DNA of 64,000 bases from Sphingobium xenophagum NBRC 107872. GTDB lineage: Bacteria > Pseudomonadota > Alphaproteobacteria > Sphingomonadales > Sphingomonadaceae. This document shows, piece by piece, positions 34,950 through 44,465 of the stretch; within the stretch, counting starts at the first letter, position 1; each line of letters starts with the position of its first letter. The stretch spans positions 124,001 through 188,000 of the forward strand of contig NZ_BARE01000016.1 in the NCBI RefSeq assembly GCF_000367345.1, written 5' to 3'. The notes below the pieces were generated by a model. The model made no database searches, was not told the origin of the DNA, and saw only the letters and a list, made by a program, of their open reading frames with translations. The translations under genes and the position numbers were made by a program.

Positions 34950-36245
34950 ATGATGAGTCCCAACGCGCTTGAGATGCGAACCATGCGGAAGGTGACGTGG
35001 CGGCTCCTGCCATTTCTCATGCTCTGTTACCTGATGGCCTTCATCGACCGTGCGAACGTCGGCATGGCATCGCTGCAAATGAATGCCGACCTTGGCCTTA
35101 GCAGCAAGGTGTTCGGCTTTGGCGCAAGCCTCTTCTTTGTCGCCTATTTCCTGATGGAAGTGCCCAGCAACCTGATGCTGCAGAAGGTCGGCGCCCGCTA
35201 CTGGATCGCCCGGATCATGGTGACATGGGGGATGGTGTCGACCTGCATGGCGTTCGTCTGGGACGCGCACAGTTTTTACGTCATGCGTTTTCTTCTGGGC
35301 GCGGCCGAAGCGGGCTTTTTCCCCGGCGTCATCCTGTATCTCACCTACTGGATGCCCCCGGCCTATCGCGGGCGCACATTGGCGATGTTCGCCATCGCCA
35401 TCCCTGTTTCCAGCTTCGTTGGATCGCCACTGTCCGGCTTGCTGCTGGCGATGGACGGCCTGGCGGGGCTGCGTGGATGGCAATGGCTGTTCATTTGCGA
35501 AGGCATTCCCACCGTCCTTCTGGGCTTCGCCTGCCTCAAGCTGCTGACGGACCGGCCCGAAAAGGCAAATTGGCTGGACGCCGACGAGCGCGCATGGCTC
35601 ACGGACGCTTTGGTCACAAAGGGGAACGACAAGCCACTGGTCAGCGGATCGGCCTGGCGCCTGATCCGTACGCCTGCCTTCTGGGCGATGGTCATCGCCT
35701 GTTCCGGCGCTTCGGCGGCGGGCAGCGTGCTGGGCGTATGGCAGCCGCAATTGCTCAAATCCTTCGGCCTTACCGACCTTGAGACGGGTCTGGTCAATTC
35801 GGTGCCTTACGGCGTCGCGGCGTTGGCGATGGTGTTTTGGGGCCGTCATTCGGACAAGACCGGCGAACGGCGTTGGCACACGGCGTTGCCGCTGCTTCTG
35901 ATCGCTGTCGGGACGATCGGGACGTTTGCCGTGGCGGGCCTTGCCCCGACGGTATTGCTGCTGACCTTCGTTCTGGTCGGAGCCTATTGTTTCAAGGGAC
36001 CGTTCTGGAGCATGGCGTCGACCTGGCTGTCGGCCAGCACCGCTGCCGCCGGCATCGCTGCGATCAATGCGACATCCAACCTGATCGGCGGCGGTTTGAT
36101 GGTGAATGTCTATGGCCTGATCCATGAGGCAACCGGCAGTTATGTGCTGGCGCTGCTTCCCATAGCCTTCCTCACAATCGCCAGCGCAACAGCAGTCGTC
36201 ATCGTAGGAAAAACGACGAAACGCCCGATACATTCCGCCGCTTGA
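34950..36245 (+). CDS. MFS permease, anion:cation symporter (ACS) type
   Basis: A 431-residue, 12-span transporter. The opening LLPFLMLCYLMAFIDRANVGMA is the hallmark of ACS-family carriers, which import organic anions such as glucarate, 4-hydroxyphenylacetate or phthalate. The start at 34950 follows AGGAGAG by about four bases; 34953 is the next ATG. It probably carries the acidic product released in the periplasm into the cell, in line with the preceding dehydrogenase. A 7-bp hairpin (36265-36271 with 36278-36284) follows without a T tract. Confidence 0.87.
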   Translation: MMSPNALEMRTMRKVTWRLLPFLMLCYLMAFIDRANVGMASLQMNADLGLSSKVFGFGASLFFVAYFLMEVPSNLMLQKVGARYWIARIMVTWGMVSTCMAFVWDAHSFYVMRFLLGAAEAGFFPGVILYLTYWMPPAYRGRTLAMFAIAIPVSSFVGSPLSGLLLAMDGLAGLRGWQWLFICEGIPTVLLGFACLKLLTDRPEKANWLDADERAWLTDALVTKGNDKPLVSGSAWRLIRTPAFWAMVIACSGASAAGSVLGVWQPQLLKSFGLTDLETGLVNSVPYGVAALAMVFWGRHSDKTGERRWHTALPLLLIAVGTIGTFAVAGLAPTVLLLTFVLVGAYCFKGPFWSMASTWLSASTAAAGIAAINATSNLIGGGLMVNVYGLIHEATGSYVLALLPIAFLTIASATAVVIVGKTTKRPIHSAA

Positions 36246-36336
36246 CTATCCTCTTTCGTTCAGGCCAGCGCAGTGCCGCGCTGGTCCCGTCTGGGGATGA
36301 ACCTTTACGCCAATGCTGCGGGAGGTTGGGCATTTA

Positions 36337-36811
36337 GAGCATAATCCGATCTGATTGGATCGAGGGTCTTTCCTTAGACTGGAAAATCTGATTCATCATG
36401 TCAGCTGGACGACGAGGCCAGCCTGGCATGACGAAGTCCATCTCAGAGGATTTGCGTTCGCGGGTGATTTTGGCGGTCGATGGCGGTTTGTCACGGCGCG
36501 CGGCAGCCGAGCGTTTTGGAGTTGCGGCGGCGAGCGCGGTTCGCTGGGTTCGCGAATGGCGAGAGACCGGATCGACACGGGCGAAGCCGCAGGGCGGCGA
36601 CATGCGGTCACGGCGGATTGAAGCCCATCGCGATGTTATTCTCGGTGCGATCGAGGAGCAGGTGGACATCACGCTGGTTGAACTGGCCGAGATGCTGCGA
36701 TCGGAGTATGGAGCCGTATTTGCACCGAGCACCATCTGGCGCTTCCTCGACCGTCACTCGATGACGGTCAAAAAAAGCCGCGCACGCCAGGGAGCAGGAG
36801 CGGCCCGACGC
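36337..36811 (+). mobile_element. Left part of an IS630-family insertion sequence, right end missing
   Basis: The element starts after a TA dinucleotide (36335-36336), the IS630 target, with an end reading GAGCATAATCCGATCTG. It carries the first part of the transposase from 36428. Past the A7 run at 36770-36776, IS-like coding continues in another frame as AAHAREQERPD until about 36811, where similarity stops. No right inverted repeat is found, so the element is a remnant left by deletion or recombination. Confidence 0.75.
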
Positions 36812-37162
36812 TTCGTTCTTCAGGCTGCGGCGCGGCTCGGCGTGACGCCGCCCAAGCTGGAAGCCCGCGCGTTCAGACATTTGGAAAAGCATGACTGGCC
36901 CGGCAATGTCCGCGAGTTGATGCGCTTTGCTGAAAATTTCGTACTCGGCCTGGGCGACCATGATCTGGGCGCCAGCGCCAGCGCGGGACCGACGGATCTT
37001 AAAAGCAGGCTAGACGCGTTCGAAACCGAACTCATCGAGGAGGCCCTGGGCGAGGCGGCGGGCGACGTTACCCGTGCCTGCGCCGCGCTCGGCTTGCCAC
37101 GAAAGACCTTCTACTATCGGCTGCAAAAGCTGGGGATTGATCCTGCCAGCTTTCGCGGCTGA
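36428..37162 (+). pseudogene. Chimeric ORF: IS630 transposase N-terminus fused to the C-terminus of a DctD-like sigma-54 activator
   Basis: Residues 1-116 match the helix-turn-helix half of IS630 transposases (MTKSISEDLRSRV..., ending MTVKK). From about residue 128 the sequence is the end of an NtrC-type activator: FVLQAAARLGVTPPKLEARA, HDWPGNVREL (end of the AAA+ domain) and a Fis-type DNA-binding helix (RACAALGLPRKTFYYRLQKLGIDP), closest to DctD, the C4-dicarboxylate response regulator. The receiver and the sigma-54-contact GAFTGA region are lost, so it cannot activate transcription in the DctD way. The frame is open through the junction, and a 244-residue protein with two DNA-binding ends could be made. 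Most likely debris. Confidence 0.8.
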
Positions 37163-37220
37163 TCTGTTGGGCTGAGAAATGCGCACCGATGCATTCTGTA
37201 ATGCCACCCATATCGCTGGC

Positions 37221-38138
37221 CTATCCATTGCCTCGCGCCATCGCGGCTTGCTGGCCGAGCAGGATCGCGCCCAATGGACCGGCATCTGCGCCCAGGCCGG
37301 GCGCCACGATCAATTGTTCCAGCGCGGGCGCGTCCAGATCCTCGATATAGCGGTTGAGGAGCTTGGCCGATTGCCCGGCGATCAAGGGAAGCAGTTTCGG
37401 GCGAGCCTGGATGACGCCGCCGCCCATGACAAGCCGCTCCGGCGACAGGGCCAGGATCAGCATCGTCGTCCATTCAGCGATATCGCCGGCGATCTGGTCC
37501 CAATGCGGATCATCATCGGCCATTTCGGCCACGGGCATTGGCAGGCGTGCAGCCAATGCCGGCCCGCCGACCAGTCCTTCCAGGCAATCGCCATGGCTGG
37601 GGCAGGCGCCCGCGAATTGGTCGCCGGGCTGTCGCCGAATCCGCATATGGCCTGCTTCGGGATGCAAATGGCCATGGACAGCCTGCCCGTTCACGACCAC
37701 CCCCAGGCCAACGCCAGTGCCAATCGTGGCATAGGCGTGGACCGCGCAATCTTGCGATGCGCCCCACATGCCCTCCGCCAGCGCGGCGCCAGCAACATCG
37801 GTATCGATGGCTATCGGGACATCGAAGCGGCGGGCGAAGTGGCCATAAATGTCGCACCCTGCCCATCCGGGCTTGGGCGTATTGCCCATATGGCCGAAAT
37901 TCGGCGCGCGGGCGTCCAGGTGCAACGGCCCGAAGCTGGCGATGCCGATGGCGGCGAACGGCGTTTGTTCGGCCCATTGCGCCAGCGCGTCCGATATGAA
38001 GTTCAGCGTGTCCGGCGTTCCGGTGGGCCAGCGTCGCTGCTGAAGGATGACGCGGCCTTGCGCCAGCGTGGCGATGCATTTGGTGCCGCCCAACTCGATC
38101 CCCGCGATCAGCGGTTCGCCCACCATCATGCCAGCCAT
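37221..38138 (-). CDS. Fructokinase, ROK family
   Basis: A 305-residue ROK-family sugar kinase. The ATP motif GIELGGTKC is at the N-terminus and the second glycine-rich motif ATIGTGVGLGVVVNG near residue 140. The zinc-site pattern H-x2-AGH-...-C-x-SH-x-DC-LEG is of the kind seen in bacterial ROK fructokinases. It would phosphorylate the fructose released by the GH68 sucrase next door. Its 5' end overlaps the GH68 gene by 13 bp (ATG 38138; ATG 38129 also possible). The sucrose context supports fructose over glucose. Confidence 0.87.
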   Translation of the reverse strand: MAGMMVGEPLIAGIELGGTKCIATLAQGRVILQQRRWPTGTPDTLNFISDALAQWAEQTPFAAIGIASFGPLHLDARAPNFGHMGNTPKPGWAGCDIYGHFARRFDVPIAIDTDVAGAALAEGMWGASQDCAVHAYATIGTGVGLGVVVNGQAVHGHLHPEAGHMRIRRQPGDQFAGACPSHGDCLEGLVGGPALAARLPMPVAEMADDDPHWDQIAGDIAEWTTMLILALSPERLVMGGGVIQARPKLLPLIAGQSAKLLNRYIEDLDAPALEQLIVAPGLGADAGPLGAILLGQQAAMARGNG

Positions 38139-39235
38139 ACTCGGTCCCCCTCTATCTGCAACCGCAAGTCGGGTGCAGGAGCGCCGCCGAAATGATGGCG
38201 AGCCTCCGCCGGATCGACCGGGACATGCGCGATCCCGGTCATATCAGCGAAACTCTGGACTGTCAGGTCTGGCAGCACGAACCAGCTATAGGCTTGAAAG
38301 GGTGCCCGTGGAGGATTGGCGAAGGCAAGGCCGGTGCCGTTGATTGGCCGCCATGGCCCGTCAAGGCTGTCGGACGTCATGCCATAAAGACCGTTCGGGC
38401 CAGTCGGTCCGCCGTCTGCGAATACTTTTTGCTGCGTGGACCAGAAGAGATAGTAGCGACCGCCATGGACGATGACGTGCGGTCGTTCCAGTTCGTTGTT
38501 GAGGCCGTCGGCCGAAATCAGGGGCGGCAGCCGTTGCCACTGGCCATCGGGCATAAGCGGAGCCATGCCGACGGCCCCGTTCCAGAAAGATGCCGATCGC
38601 GCAAGCGACGCGGCAAAGAAAATATAAGCAGCGCCATCGGCGGGGTCGCGGAAGAAGGCGGGATCGCGAAAGGCCTTGATCGTGCCGATCGCCCCGCCGC
38701 CTTCCATGTCGCGCATATAGTCGATACCGTCGGGAACCAGCATCTCCACCGGGGTCGACCAGGCGGACAGGGTGATGGCGTTGCCAACTACCGACAAGGT
38801 GGCCTGCGTTTCGAACAAGCGCTGGCTGTAGCTGAGCACCTGTTCGCCGCGCGTGCCGGCAACGGTGTAATAGAGCGTGATATGATCATGGTCGCCCGAT
38901 ACGATCGCGGAGCCGGACCATTCGCGGCTACCCGGTGAAAAGCCGTTTTCAAACAACAGGCCAAGATCGCGCCAGACGTTGCCCACCCGGTGCATCAGTC
39001 GCAACCGGGCCATGCCATGACGGGCTTCGGGATCCAGTAATGCGGGGGCGGACAGCAGGATGAACAAAGTGCCGCCTGCTATCACCGCCTGCGAGCCGTC
39101 CTCTTCCTGCACGGGCCAATAATCCCAAAGGTCGACCCCCGGTATCAGGGGCTGCGGCTTGGGGAAGAGCGGCGCGCAAGCCATGGTGTCGCGATCGATC
39201 GCGGCGACATGGGCGGCGGTCCAGTGGCTAGTCAT
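38126..39235 (-). CDS. Glycoside hydrolase family 68 sucrase, apparently cytoplasmic
   Basis: A 369-residue GH68 enzyme. The catalytic residues can be assigned: nucleophile D38 in LWDYWP, transition-state stabiliser D191 in FRDP, acid/base E250 in ELERPHV, plus the REWSGS motif near residue 105. Family members are levansucrases, inulosucrases and beta-fructofuranosidases. No signal peptide is present, unlike secreted levansucrases. With a sucrose-type receptor, permease and fructokinase around it, intracellular sucrose hydrolysis is the likely job. The start (39235) has no strong Shine-Dalgarno, so it may be coupled to the receptor transcript. Confidence 0.88.
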   Translation of the reverse strand: MTSHWTAAHVAAIDRDTMACAPLFPKPQPLIPGVDLWDYWPVQEEDGSQAVIAGGTLFILLSAPALLDPEARHGMARLRLMHRVGNVWRDLGLLFENGFSPGSREWSGSAIVSGDHDHITLYYTVAGTRGEQVLSYSQRLFETQATLSVVGNAITLSAWSTPVEMLVPDGIDYMRDMEGGGAIGTIKAFRDPAFFRDPADGAAYIFFAASLARSASFWNGAVGMAPLMPDGQWQRLPPLISADGLNNELERPHVIVHGGRYYLFWSTQQKVFADGGPTGPNGLYGMTSDSLDGPWRPINGTGLAFANPPRAPFQAYSWFVLPDLTVQSFADMTGIAHVPVDPAEARHHFGGAPAPDLRLQIEGDRVWLA

Positions 39236-39266
39236 TGTCGGGCATCCATGGACAGGGAGGTCAGGC

Positions 39267-39308
39267 CATGGTCTCCACCGGTGCGTGCAGTCACCGGCGG
39301 AGACCATG
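39267..39308 (-). promoter_or_regulatory. Long hairpin between the receptor and GH68 genes
   Basis: A 10-bp stem (CATGGTCTCC 39267-39276 with 39299-39308) continues, after a one-base bulge on each side, as CCGGT (39278-39282) with ACCGG (39293-39297). No T tract on the minus strand. It probably sets the relative amounts of receptor and enzyme mRNA by protecting or partly terminating the transcript. Confidence 0.55.
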
Positions 39309-39344
39309 ATTTCCACAGGCGTCAAACGCCCCGGAAAGAGGGGA

Positions 39345-41798
39345 TCAGAAGTCGAACCGGATCGAGGCGGAGACGGTGCGACCGTTGATAGAGCGCGCCC
39401 GGACGATGCCGTTGGCGGGAATGGTGGCGTCCTCCGCTTCGGTGAAACCCTTTACGTCGAACAGGTTGTTGGCATTGAGCGAAAGCTGGATGCGATCCAT
39501 CGGCCTGACCGTCAGGAAGGCATTGACCTGCGTGTAGCCGGGCAGCTTCAACTGGTTGCTGTCCTGTGCGTAGCTGCTCGACGTCCCGATGACATTCGCG
39601 CCGACAGTGACGATTCCCGCGTCATATTGCGGCGTCACCTGATACAGGAATTTGGCCTGGCGGCGCGGGCGATTGCCGACCACCGCAGGGTTCAGCACGT
39701 CGCTGGCGATCTTGGCGTCGGTATAGGTGCCGCCTGCCGAGATGCTGAACGGGCCGGCGCGATAGCCACCCTCCAGTTCCAGACCATAAGCGCGATAGTT
39801 GCGGTTGAAGAACGTCTGGGTCGTCGCTTCGAAATTCTGTTCCTCGGTCTTGGCGTGGAAAGCCGTGGCGTTCAGGGTCAGACCGCCATTGCGATATTTG
39901 ACGCCGCCTTCCAGTTGCTTGACGAAATCGACCGCTGCGCTGCTATCGGTGAGCTTGCCGGTGACAGTGCTGACGGCCGGACCGAACAGCAGCCGGTCGG
40001 CATTGGCGCGCGCACCCCGGCTATAGCGTGCAAACAGCGCGACATCGTCGGCCAGGCGATAATTGACGCCGAACGAATAAGACAGATATTCATAGCTATA
40101 GTCGACCGGCGCACTTGGCGTCGGGATCACCGCAACATTGGTTTCGGGGATCGAAATGACGCCATCGCCATTCATGTCGCGGCTGGTGACGCCGACGCGC
40201 CCGCCGCCCAGATCCGATCCCGCAATCGTGCCTTTGGCGTCGCCAAAATCATAACGCAGGCTGCCGTCCAGGGTCAGAGCGCCAGTAGCAAGGCTCAAGG
40301 ACGCAAAAGGAGCGTTGGTGTTATAGTCGACATCATAGCTGCGGCGGCAGCAATTGCCAAAGAAGGTTGCGCCATAGCCATAGGTGCCATTTTGCGTGAG
40401 CGCTTGACCCGCTGCGTTGGTCAGGTTGACAAGCGCCGCATTGCCGCCGCCGGCTACTTCAAACAGATGCGACGTCCACAGCCAATCCGTGGCGATGGTC
40501 TGGCGCGATTTGTAGAAGCCCGCGGTCGCGGTCAGCTTGCCGATGCTGGTGTCGAAATCCCGACTGACGCGCAGGTCGTTCGTGATGTTGTTCATGCTGT
40601 TGATCTTGACGTCGAACAGGACAATCTGTGCCAGATAGTCGCTGCCCGCAAAAGCCTGACCAGCCTTTGGACCATTGGCGTAGGTCAGGGTCGATCCGGC
40701 ACCACCCAGCGCAGTCGCGATGGCCGATCCGGTGTCGACGGCGGAGGGGAAGGGCGAACTGAAGCCGCCCGACACGTCGGAATAGCGGAAGCGTTCGGTG
40801 ACGTTCCAGCCATCGCCCAGTTCGAACTGCGATTCCAGGCCGATTGCGTAAACCAAGGGATGCTGGCCATCGCGAATGTCGCGCGTGACCAGATTGTTGC
40901 GACCGTCCAGCGTCACATTGTCGCGGAAGTAACGCGAATGAAGCGTGTCACTGTTGATGCTGAAACCGGGCAGATCCTGATATTTGGGATTGCTGTTGCT
41001 GCCCGTCACCAGCACGGGATTGGGCAGATAGCCGATGGCGCGGTCGTTCAGATATTTGCCGTAGAGCCGGATATAGCCGCCAGCAAATTCCTTGGTGATG
41101 TTCGCCTTGATCTGGCCGCCCTTGTTGGCGTCATAGCCTGCCTGGCGGGGGCCTTCGCCTTGGCGATAGAAGCCACCGAAATGGAAGCGCAGGCTGTCGC
41201 TGATCCTGCCGCCATAGTCGAAGTCCAGGCGATAGTCGCGATAGTCGATGCCAGTTGTCGCCTGAATGGCTCCGCCTTCCTGCTCCCCGGTCTTTGAAAT
41301 CATGTTGATGACGCCGCCGGGCGCATTGGATGCGAAGGTCGAGGCCGATCCGCCGCGGACCGATTCAACCCGGCTGATGTTGAAGTCGGAGCGCAGGAAG
41401 ATGTCGGCATTGCCAAAGGTGATGTCGCCAAATTCCAGCACGGGCAGGCCGTCCTCCTGCAACTGCAGGAACTTCGCGCCGCCCGACGCGACCGGCAGGC
41501 CGCGAACCGAGATATTCGCATTGCCTTCGCCGCCGGAAGATTCGGAGCGAATGCCAGGCAGGTTGCGGAAGATTTCAGCGACCGAACGCGGGGCTGCTTT
41601 GGCGATGTCGTCGTTGCTGAGCGAACTGACCGTGACGCTGCTGTTGAGCCGGTTCTGGCCGCGGGCAACCGCGGTAACGACGATTTCGTCTGATGGAGGG
41701 GATTGATCCTCAGCTAGAGTTTGTTGCTGCGCATAGGCAGGCACCGTAACTGCCATGCTGGAGGTCATCAATAGTCCCATGATCCGCATCTTCATCAT
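39345..41798 (-). CDS. TonB-dependent receptor, probable sucrose/fructoside uptake
   Basis: The 817-residue receptor starts at 41798 after GGGAGAGAG; earlier ATGs would run over the operator region. Signal peptide (cleavage after VPAYAQ), TonB box DEIVVTAVARG, plug domain and a beta barrel ending in SIRFDF. It heads an operon with GH68 and fructokinase and is divergent from a sugar permease. The arrangement is like the sux locus of Xanthomonas, where SuxA imports sucrose through the outer membrane. Confidence 0.9.
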   Translation of the reverse strand: MMKMRIMGLLMTSSMAVTVPAYAQQQTLAEDQSPPSDEIVVTAVARGQNRLNSSVTVSSLSNDDIAKAAPRSVAEIFRNLPGIRSESSGGEGNANISVRGLPVASGGAKFLQLQEDGLPVLEFGDITFGNADIFLRSDFNISRVESVRGGSASTFASNAPGGVINMISKTGEQEGGAIQATTGIDYRDYRLDFDYGGRISDSLRFHFGGFYRQGEGPRQAGYDANKGGQIKANITKEFAGGYIRLYGKYLNDRAIGYLPNPVLVTGSNSNPKYQDLPGFSINSDTLHSRYFRDNVTLDGRNNLVTRDIRDGQHPLVYAIGLESQFELGDGWNVTERFRYSDVSGGFSSPFPSAVDTGSAIATALGGAGSTLTYANGPKAGQAFAGSDYLAQIVLFDVKINSMNNITNDLRVSRDFDTSIGKLTATAGFYKSRQTIATDWLWTSHLFEVAGGGNAALVNLTNAAGQALTQNGTYGYGATFFGNCCRRSYDVDYNTNAPFASLSLATGALTLDGSLRYDFGDAKGTIAGSDLGGGRVGVTSRDMNGDGVISIPETNVAVIPTPSAPVDYSYEYLSYSFGVNYRLADDVALFARYSRGARANADRLLFGPAVSTVTGKLTDSSAAVDFVKQLEGGVKYRNGGLTLNATAFHAKTEEQNFEATTQTFFNRNYRAYGLELEGGYRAGPFSISAGGTYTDAKIASDVLNPAVVGNRPRRQAKFLYQVTPQYDAGIVTVGANVIGTSSSYAQDSNQLKLPGYTQVNAFLTVRPMDRIQLSLNANNLFDVKGFTEAEDATIPANGIVRARSINGRTVSASIRFDF

Positions 41799-41845
41799 CT
41801 CTCTCCCTGCCGATTCGATCCGGCCTGATCCTGTGATGATATTTT

Positions 41846-41883
41846 TCTCAATCGTTTGCAAGCGGAATTGCAATCGATTGAGA
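41846..41883. promoter_or_regulatory. Two tandem LacI-type operators in the receptor/permease divergent promoter
   Basis: CAATCGATTG (41871-41880) is a perfect palindrome with the central CG typical of LacI-family sites; CAATCGTTTG (41849-41858) is a one-mismatch copy 22 bp away, two helix turns. The outer arms TCTCAATCG and CGATTGAGA are also inverted. The pair could let one LacI tetramer or two dimers block both promoters. Confidence 0.7.
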
Positions 41884-41944
41884 AACTGATACAGATGGAC
41901 TTGTAATGACGGCAACAGTCCGCCAGACCGGAGAGGTAAAGAGC

Positions 41945-43279
41945 ATGAGCGACCCGACACCCCGCAAGCCGCACCTTTCGCTCGGGCGGATCGTGCAGAT
42001 GAACCTGGGCTTCCTGGGGCTTCAGTTCAGCTTCGGCTTGCAGCAAAGCAATATGGGGCCGATCTATTCCTATCTGGGCGCGGACGAGGCGTCCTTGCCG
42101 CTGCTCTGGCTGGCCGGGCCGATGACGGGGTTGCTTGTCCAGCCGATCATCGGCGCGATGAGTGATCGTACCGTCACCCGCTTTGGCCGGCGTACCCCTT
42201 ATTTTCTGATCGGAGCGATATTGTGCAGCCTGTGCCTGTTCGCCATGCCCTACAGCCGGGCGCTGTGGGTGGCGGCCAGCCTGTTATGGGTATTGGACGC
42301 AGCCAATAACGTGACGATGGAGCCCTATCGCGCCTATGTCAGCGATCGGCTGGACCAGGCGCAGCGACCGCTCGGCTTTTTGACACAAAGCGCGTTCACA
42401 GGGCTGGCCCAGACGCTTTCCTATCTGGCGCCATCCTTGCTGGTCTGGGGCGGGCTGAACGCCGATGCGGTCGACCCGTCGGGCATTCCGGTGATCACGC
42501 GGATCGCCTTCATCGTCGGCGCGGTCCTGTCCTTGTCGACCATCCTCTGGTCGGTGCTGCGTGTCCCGGAATTGCCGCTGAGCGCAGAGGAAATCGCCGC
42601 GATGCGGGCCGAACCCTTGTCCGCCCGGACCACGCTGCGCGACCTGAAGCAGGCGATCGTCGAGATGCCCGTGCCGATGCGCCAGCTTGCCATCGCCATG
42701 TTGTTTCAATGGTATGCGATGTTCTGCTATTGGCAGTTCGTCGCCTTCGCCATCGCCCGTTCGCTTTATGATACGGCCGATTCAGGCAGCGCCGGCTTTC
42801 GTCAGGCAGTGCTGGTCAACGGACAGATTGGTGGCTTCTATAATTTCATCGCCTTCATCGCGGCCTTCGCCATGGTGCCGATCGCCCGCAAGATGGGCGC
42901 GAGACCTGTGCACGCGGTGAGCGTGGCAGCATCGGGCATCGCGATGCTGGCGCTGCCATATTGCTCCAGCCAGGCGATGCTGTTCATCCCCATGATCGGC
43001 ATCGGGCTGGGCTGGGCCAGCATGATGGGCAATCCCTATATCATCCTGGCCGACAGCATTCCGCCGGCCCGCACTGGAATATATATGGGCATTTTCAACA
43101 TGTTCATCGTCATCCCGATGATGATCGAAAGCCTGACCATGCCGCTGATCTACCGTCCGCTGCTGGGCGGCGATCCGCGTCATGTGCTGATGCTGGCGGG
43201 GGTGTTGATGCTGTTGGCAGCGATCGCGACACTGGCTATTCGGGAGCGTCCGGCTGCGCGCGCGGCTATTCCGGCCTGA
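41945..43279 (+). CDS. MFS sugar (sucrose) permease, SuxC-like
   Basis: A 444-residue, 12-span transporter of the sugar:cation symporter type ([40 protein letters not shown]), like plant SUC/SUT-related bacterial sucrose carriers and SuxC. GGAGAGG (41929-41935) is nine bases before ATG 41945. It is divergent from the receptor with shared operators, and ends 3 bp from the convergent lacI-type gene. It should bring sucrose into the cytoplasm for the GH68 enzyme. Confidence 0.85.
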   Translation: MSDPTPRKPHLSLGRIVQMNLGFLGLQFSFGLQQSNMGPIYSYLGADEASLPLLWLAGPMTGLLVQPIIGAMSDRTVTRFGRRTPYFLIGAILCSLCLFAMPYSRALWVAASLLWVLDAANNVTMEPYRAYVSDRLDQAQRPLGFLTQSAFTGLAQTLSYLAPSLLVWGGLNADAVDPSGIPVITRIAFIVGAVLSLSTILWSVLRVPELPLSAEEIAAMRAEPLSARTTLRDLKQAIVEMPVPMRQLAIAMLFQWYAMFCYWQFVAFAIARSLYDTADSGSAGFRQAVLVNGQIGGFYNFIAFIAAFAMVPIARKMGARPVHAVSVAASGIAMLALPYCSSQAMLFIPMIGIGLGWASMMGNPYIILADSIPPARTGIYMGIFNMFIVIPMMIESLTMPLIYRPLLGGDPRHVLMLAGVLMLLAAIATLAIRERPAARAAIPA

Positions 43280-43282
43280 TCG

Positions 43283-44287
43283 TCAGGCGGACGCGCGCTG
43301 TACCAGTGTCGGTGCCATACAGACCGATTCCGCGGGCGTTCCGGCCAGCCGATCGAACAAAAGCTGTACCATCAGCGCCGCTCCGCGCGCGACATCCTGC
43401 CGGATCGTGGTGAGCGGCGGGTTGGTCTGGGACGCGACCATCACATCGTCATAGCCGACAACCGAAACGTCGTGCGGCACCCGCAGTCCCGCGTCGCCCA
43501 GCGCGCGCAATGCACTCATGGCGATCACGTCCGACGCCGCGACGATCCCGTCAACGGGCGGATGATCGGCCAGGAAGGCGCGGATGGCGTCATAGGATGC
43601 CTGGGTGGTCAGATGGGCGGGAAGGAGCAGGCCTTCGCCCTTGCCAGCTTGCGCCAGCGCCGCGCGAAAACCGGCATGGCGAGCGGCGAATTCGGGGACG
43701 TCGGGATTGCCGAAAAAGGCAAGATGGCTGCGGCCCTGCGCCAGCAGATGGTCCGCCGCCATCCGGCCACCCGCAACATTGTCCGACCCTACGGTCAGTT
43801 GGGCATAGCCATCGACCGCCGCACCCCAGACGACGAGCGGTTGATAGCGCGCTGCTACCCGTTCGATCACGTCGATCTGGTCTGATTGACCGATCAGCAG
43901 CGCGCCATCTACCCGCCCGCCATCGACGATCCGGTCCAGCCACTGACCGTCGGTGGGAATGACGCGTGTGAGCAGCAGGTCATAGCCGCGGTCGGCCAGC
44001 GCATCGGCCAGCGGCCCGATCAGGCTCATGAAGAAAGGATCGGACAGATGCTGCTGCGTTTCATGGCCAAGGGGCAGGATCACACCGATCGCGCCGGTGC
44101 GTCCAAGCCGCAGGTTCCGTGCCGCGCGGTTGATCTGAAACCCATGTTCCTGCGCCAGCGCCTCAATCCGTTCGCGGGTGGCGCGAGCGATCATCGGGTT
44201 GCCCGACAAGGACCGCGACACTGTGGATACAGAGACCCCAGCGATCTTTGCCAGTTCCGCGAGGCTGGAGGCATGGGTGGATTTCAT
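43283..44287 (-). CDS. LacI-family repressor of the sucrose locus
   Basis: A 334-residue protein with the LacI helix-turn-helix and hinge (LAELAKIAGVSVSTVSRSLSGNPMIARATRERI) and a periplasmic-binding-like sugar domain. It is convergent with the permease it most likely controls, through the tandem sites at 41846-41883. The inducer is probably sucrose, fructose or a phosphorylated derivative. The 178 bp after its start contain no further gene. Confidence 0.9.
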   Translation of the reverse strand: MKSTHASSLAELAKIAGVSVSTVSRSLSGNPMIARATRERIEALAQEHGFQINRAARNLRLGRTGAIGVILPLGHETQQHLSDPFFMSLIGPLADALADRGYDLLLTRVIPTDGQWLDRIVDGGRVDGALLIGQSDQIDVIERVAARYQPLVVWGAAVDGYAQLTVGSDNVAGGRMAADHLLAQGRSHLAFFGNPDVPEFAARHAGFRAALAQAGKGEGLLLPAHLTTQASYDAIRAFLADHPPVDGIVAASDVIAMSALRALGDAGLRVPHDVSVVGYDDVMVASQTNPPLTTIRQDVARGAALMVQLLFDRLAGTPAESVCMAPTLVQRASA

Positions 44288-44465
44288 AACCTATCGCAAT
44301 GTCCACAGATTATTTGCCGATTAGCGGCATAGCTAACAGGCGGATTAGGTTCGAGTCCGTATCCCATGAAAGATATTGAAGCAAGGAACCAGAAGGTCGC
44401 GGAGGGCTGCATGACCTGCTGGAGGACATCACAGCAGCGATTGGTCGATTGCTAATATTGCCTCA

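Noticed and set aside
44350..44365. GGTTCGAGTCC, looks like a tRNA T-arm
   Set aside because: Flanking bases do not form a T stem and no acceptor, anticodon or D arm is present; chance or a very old att scar.
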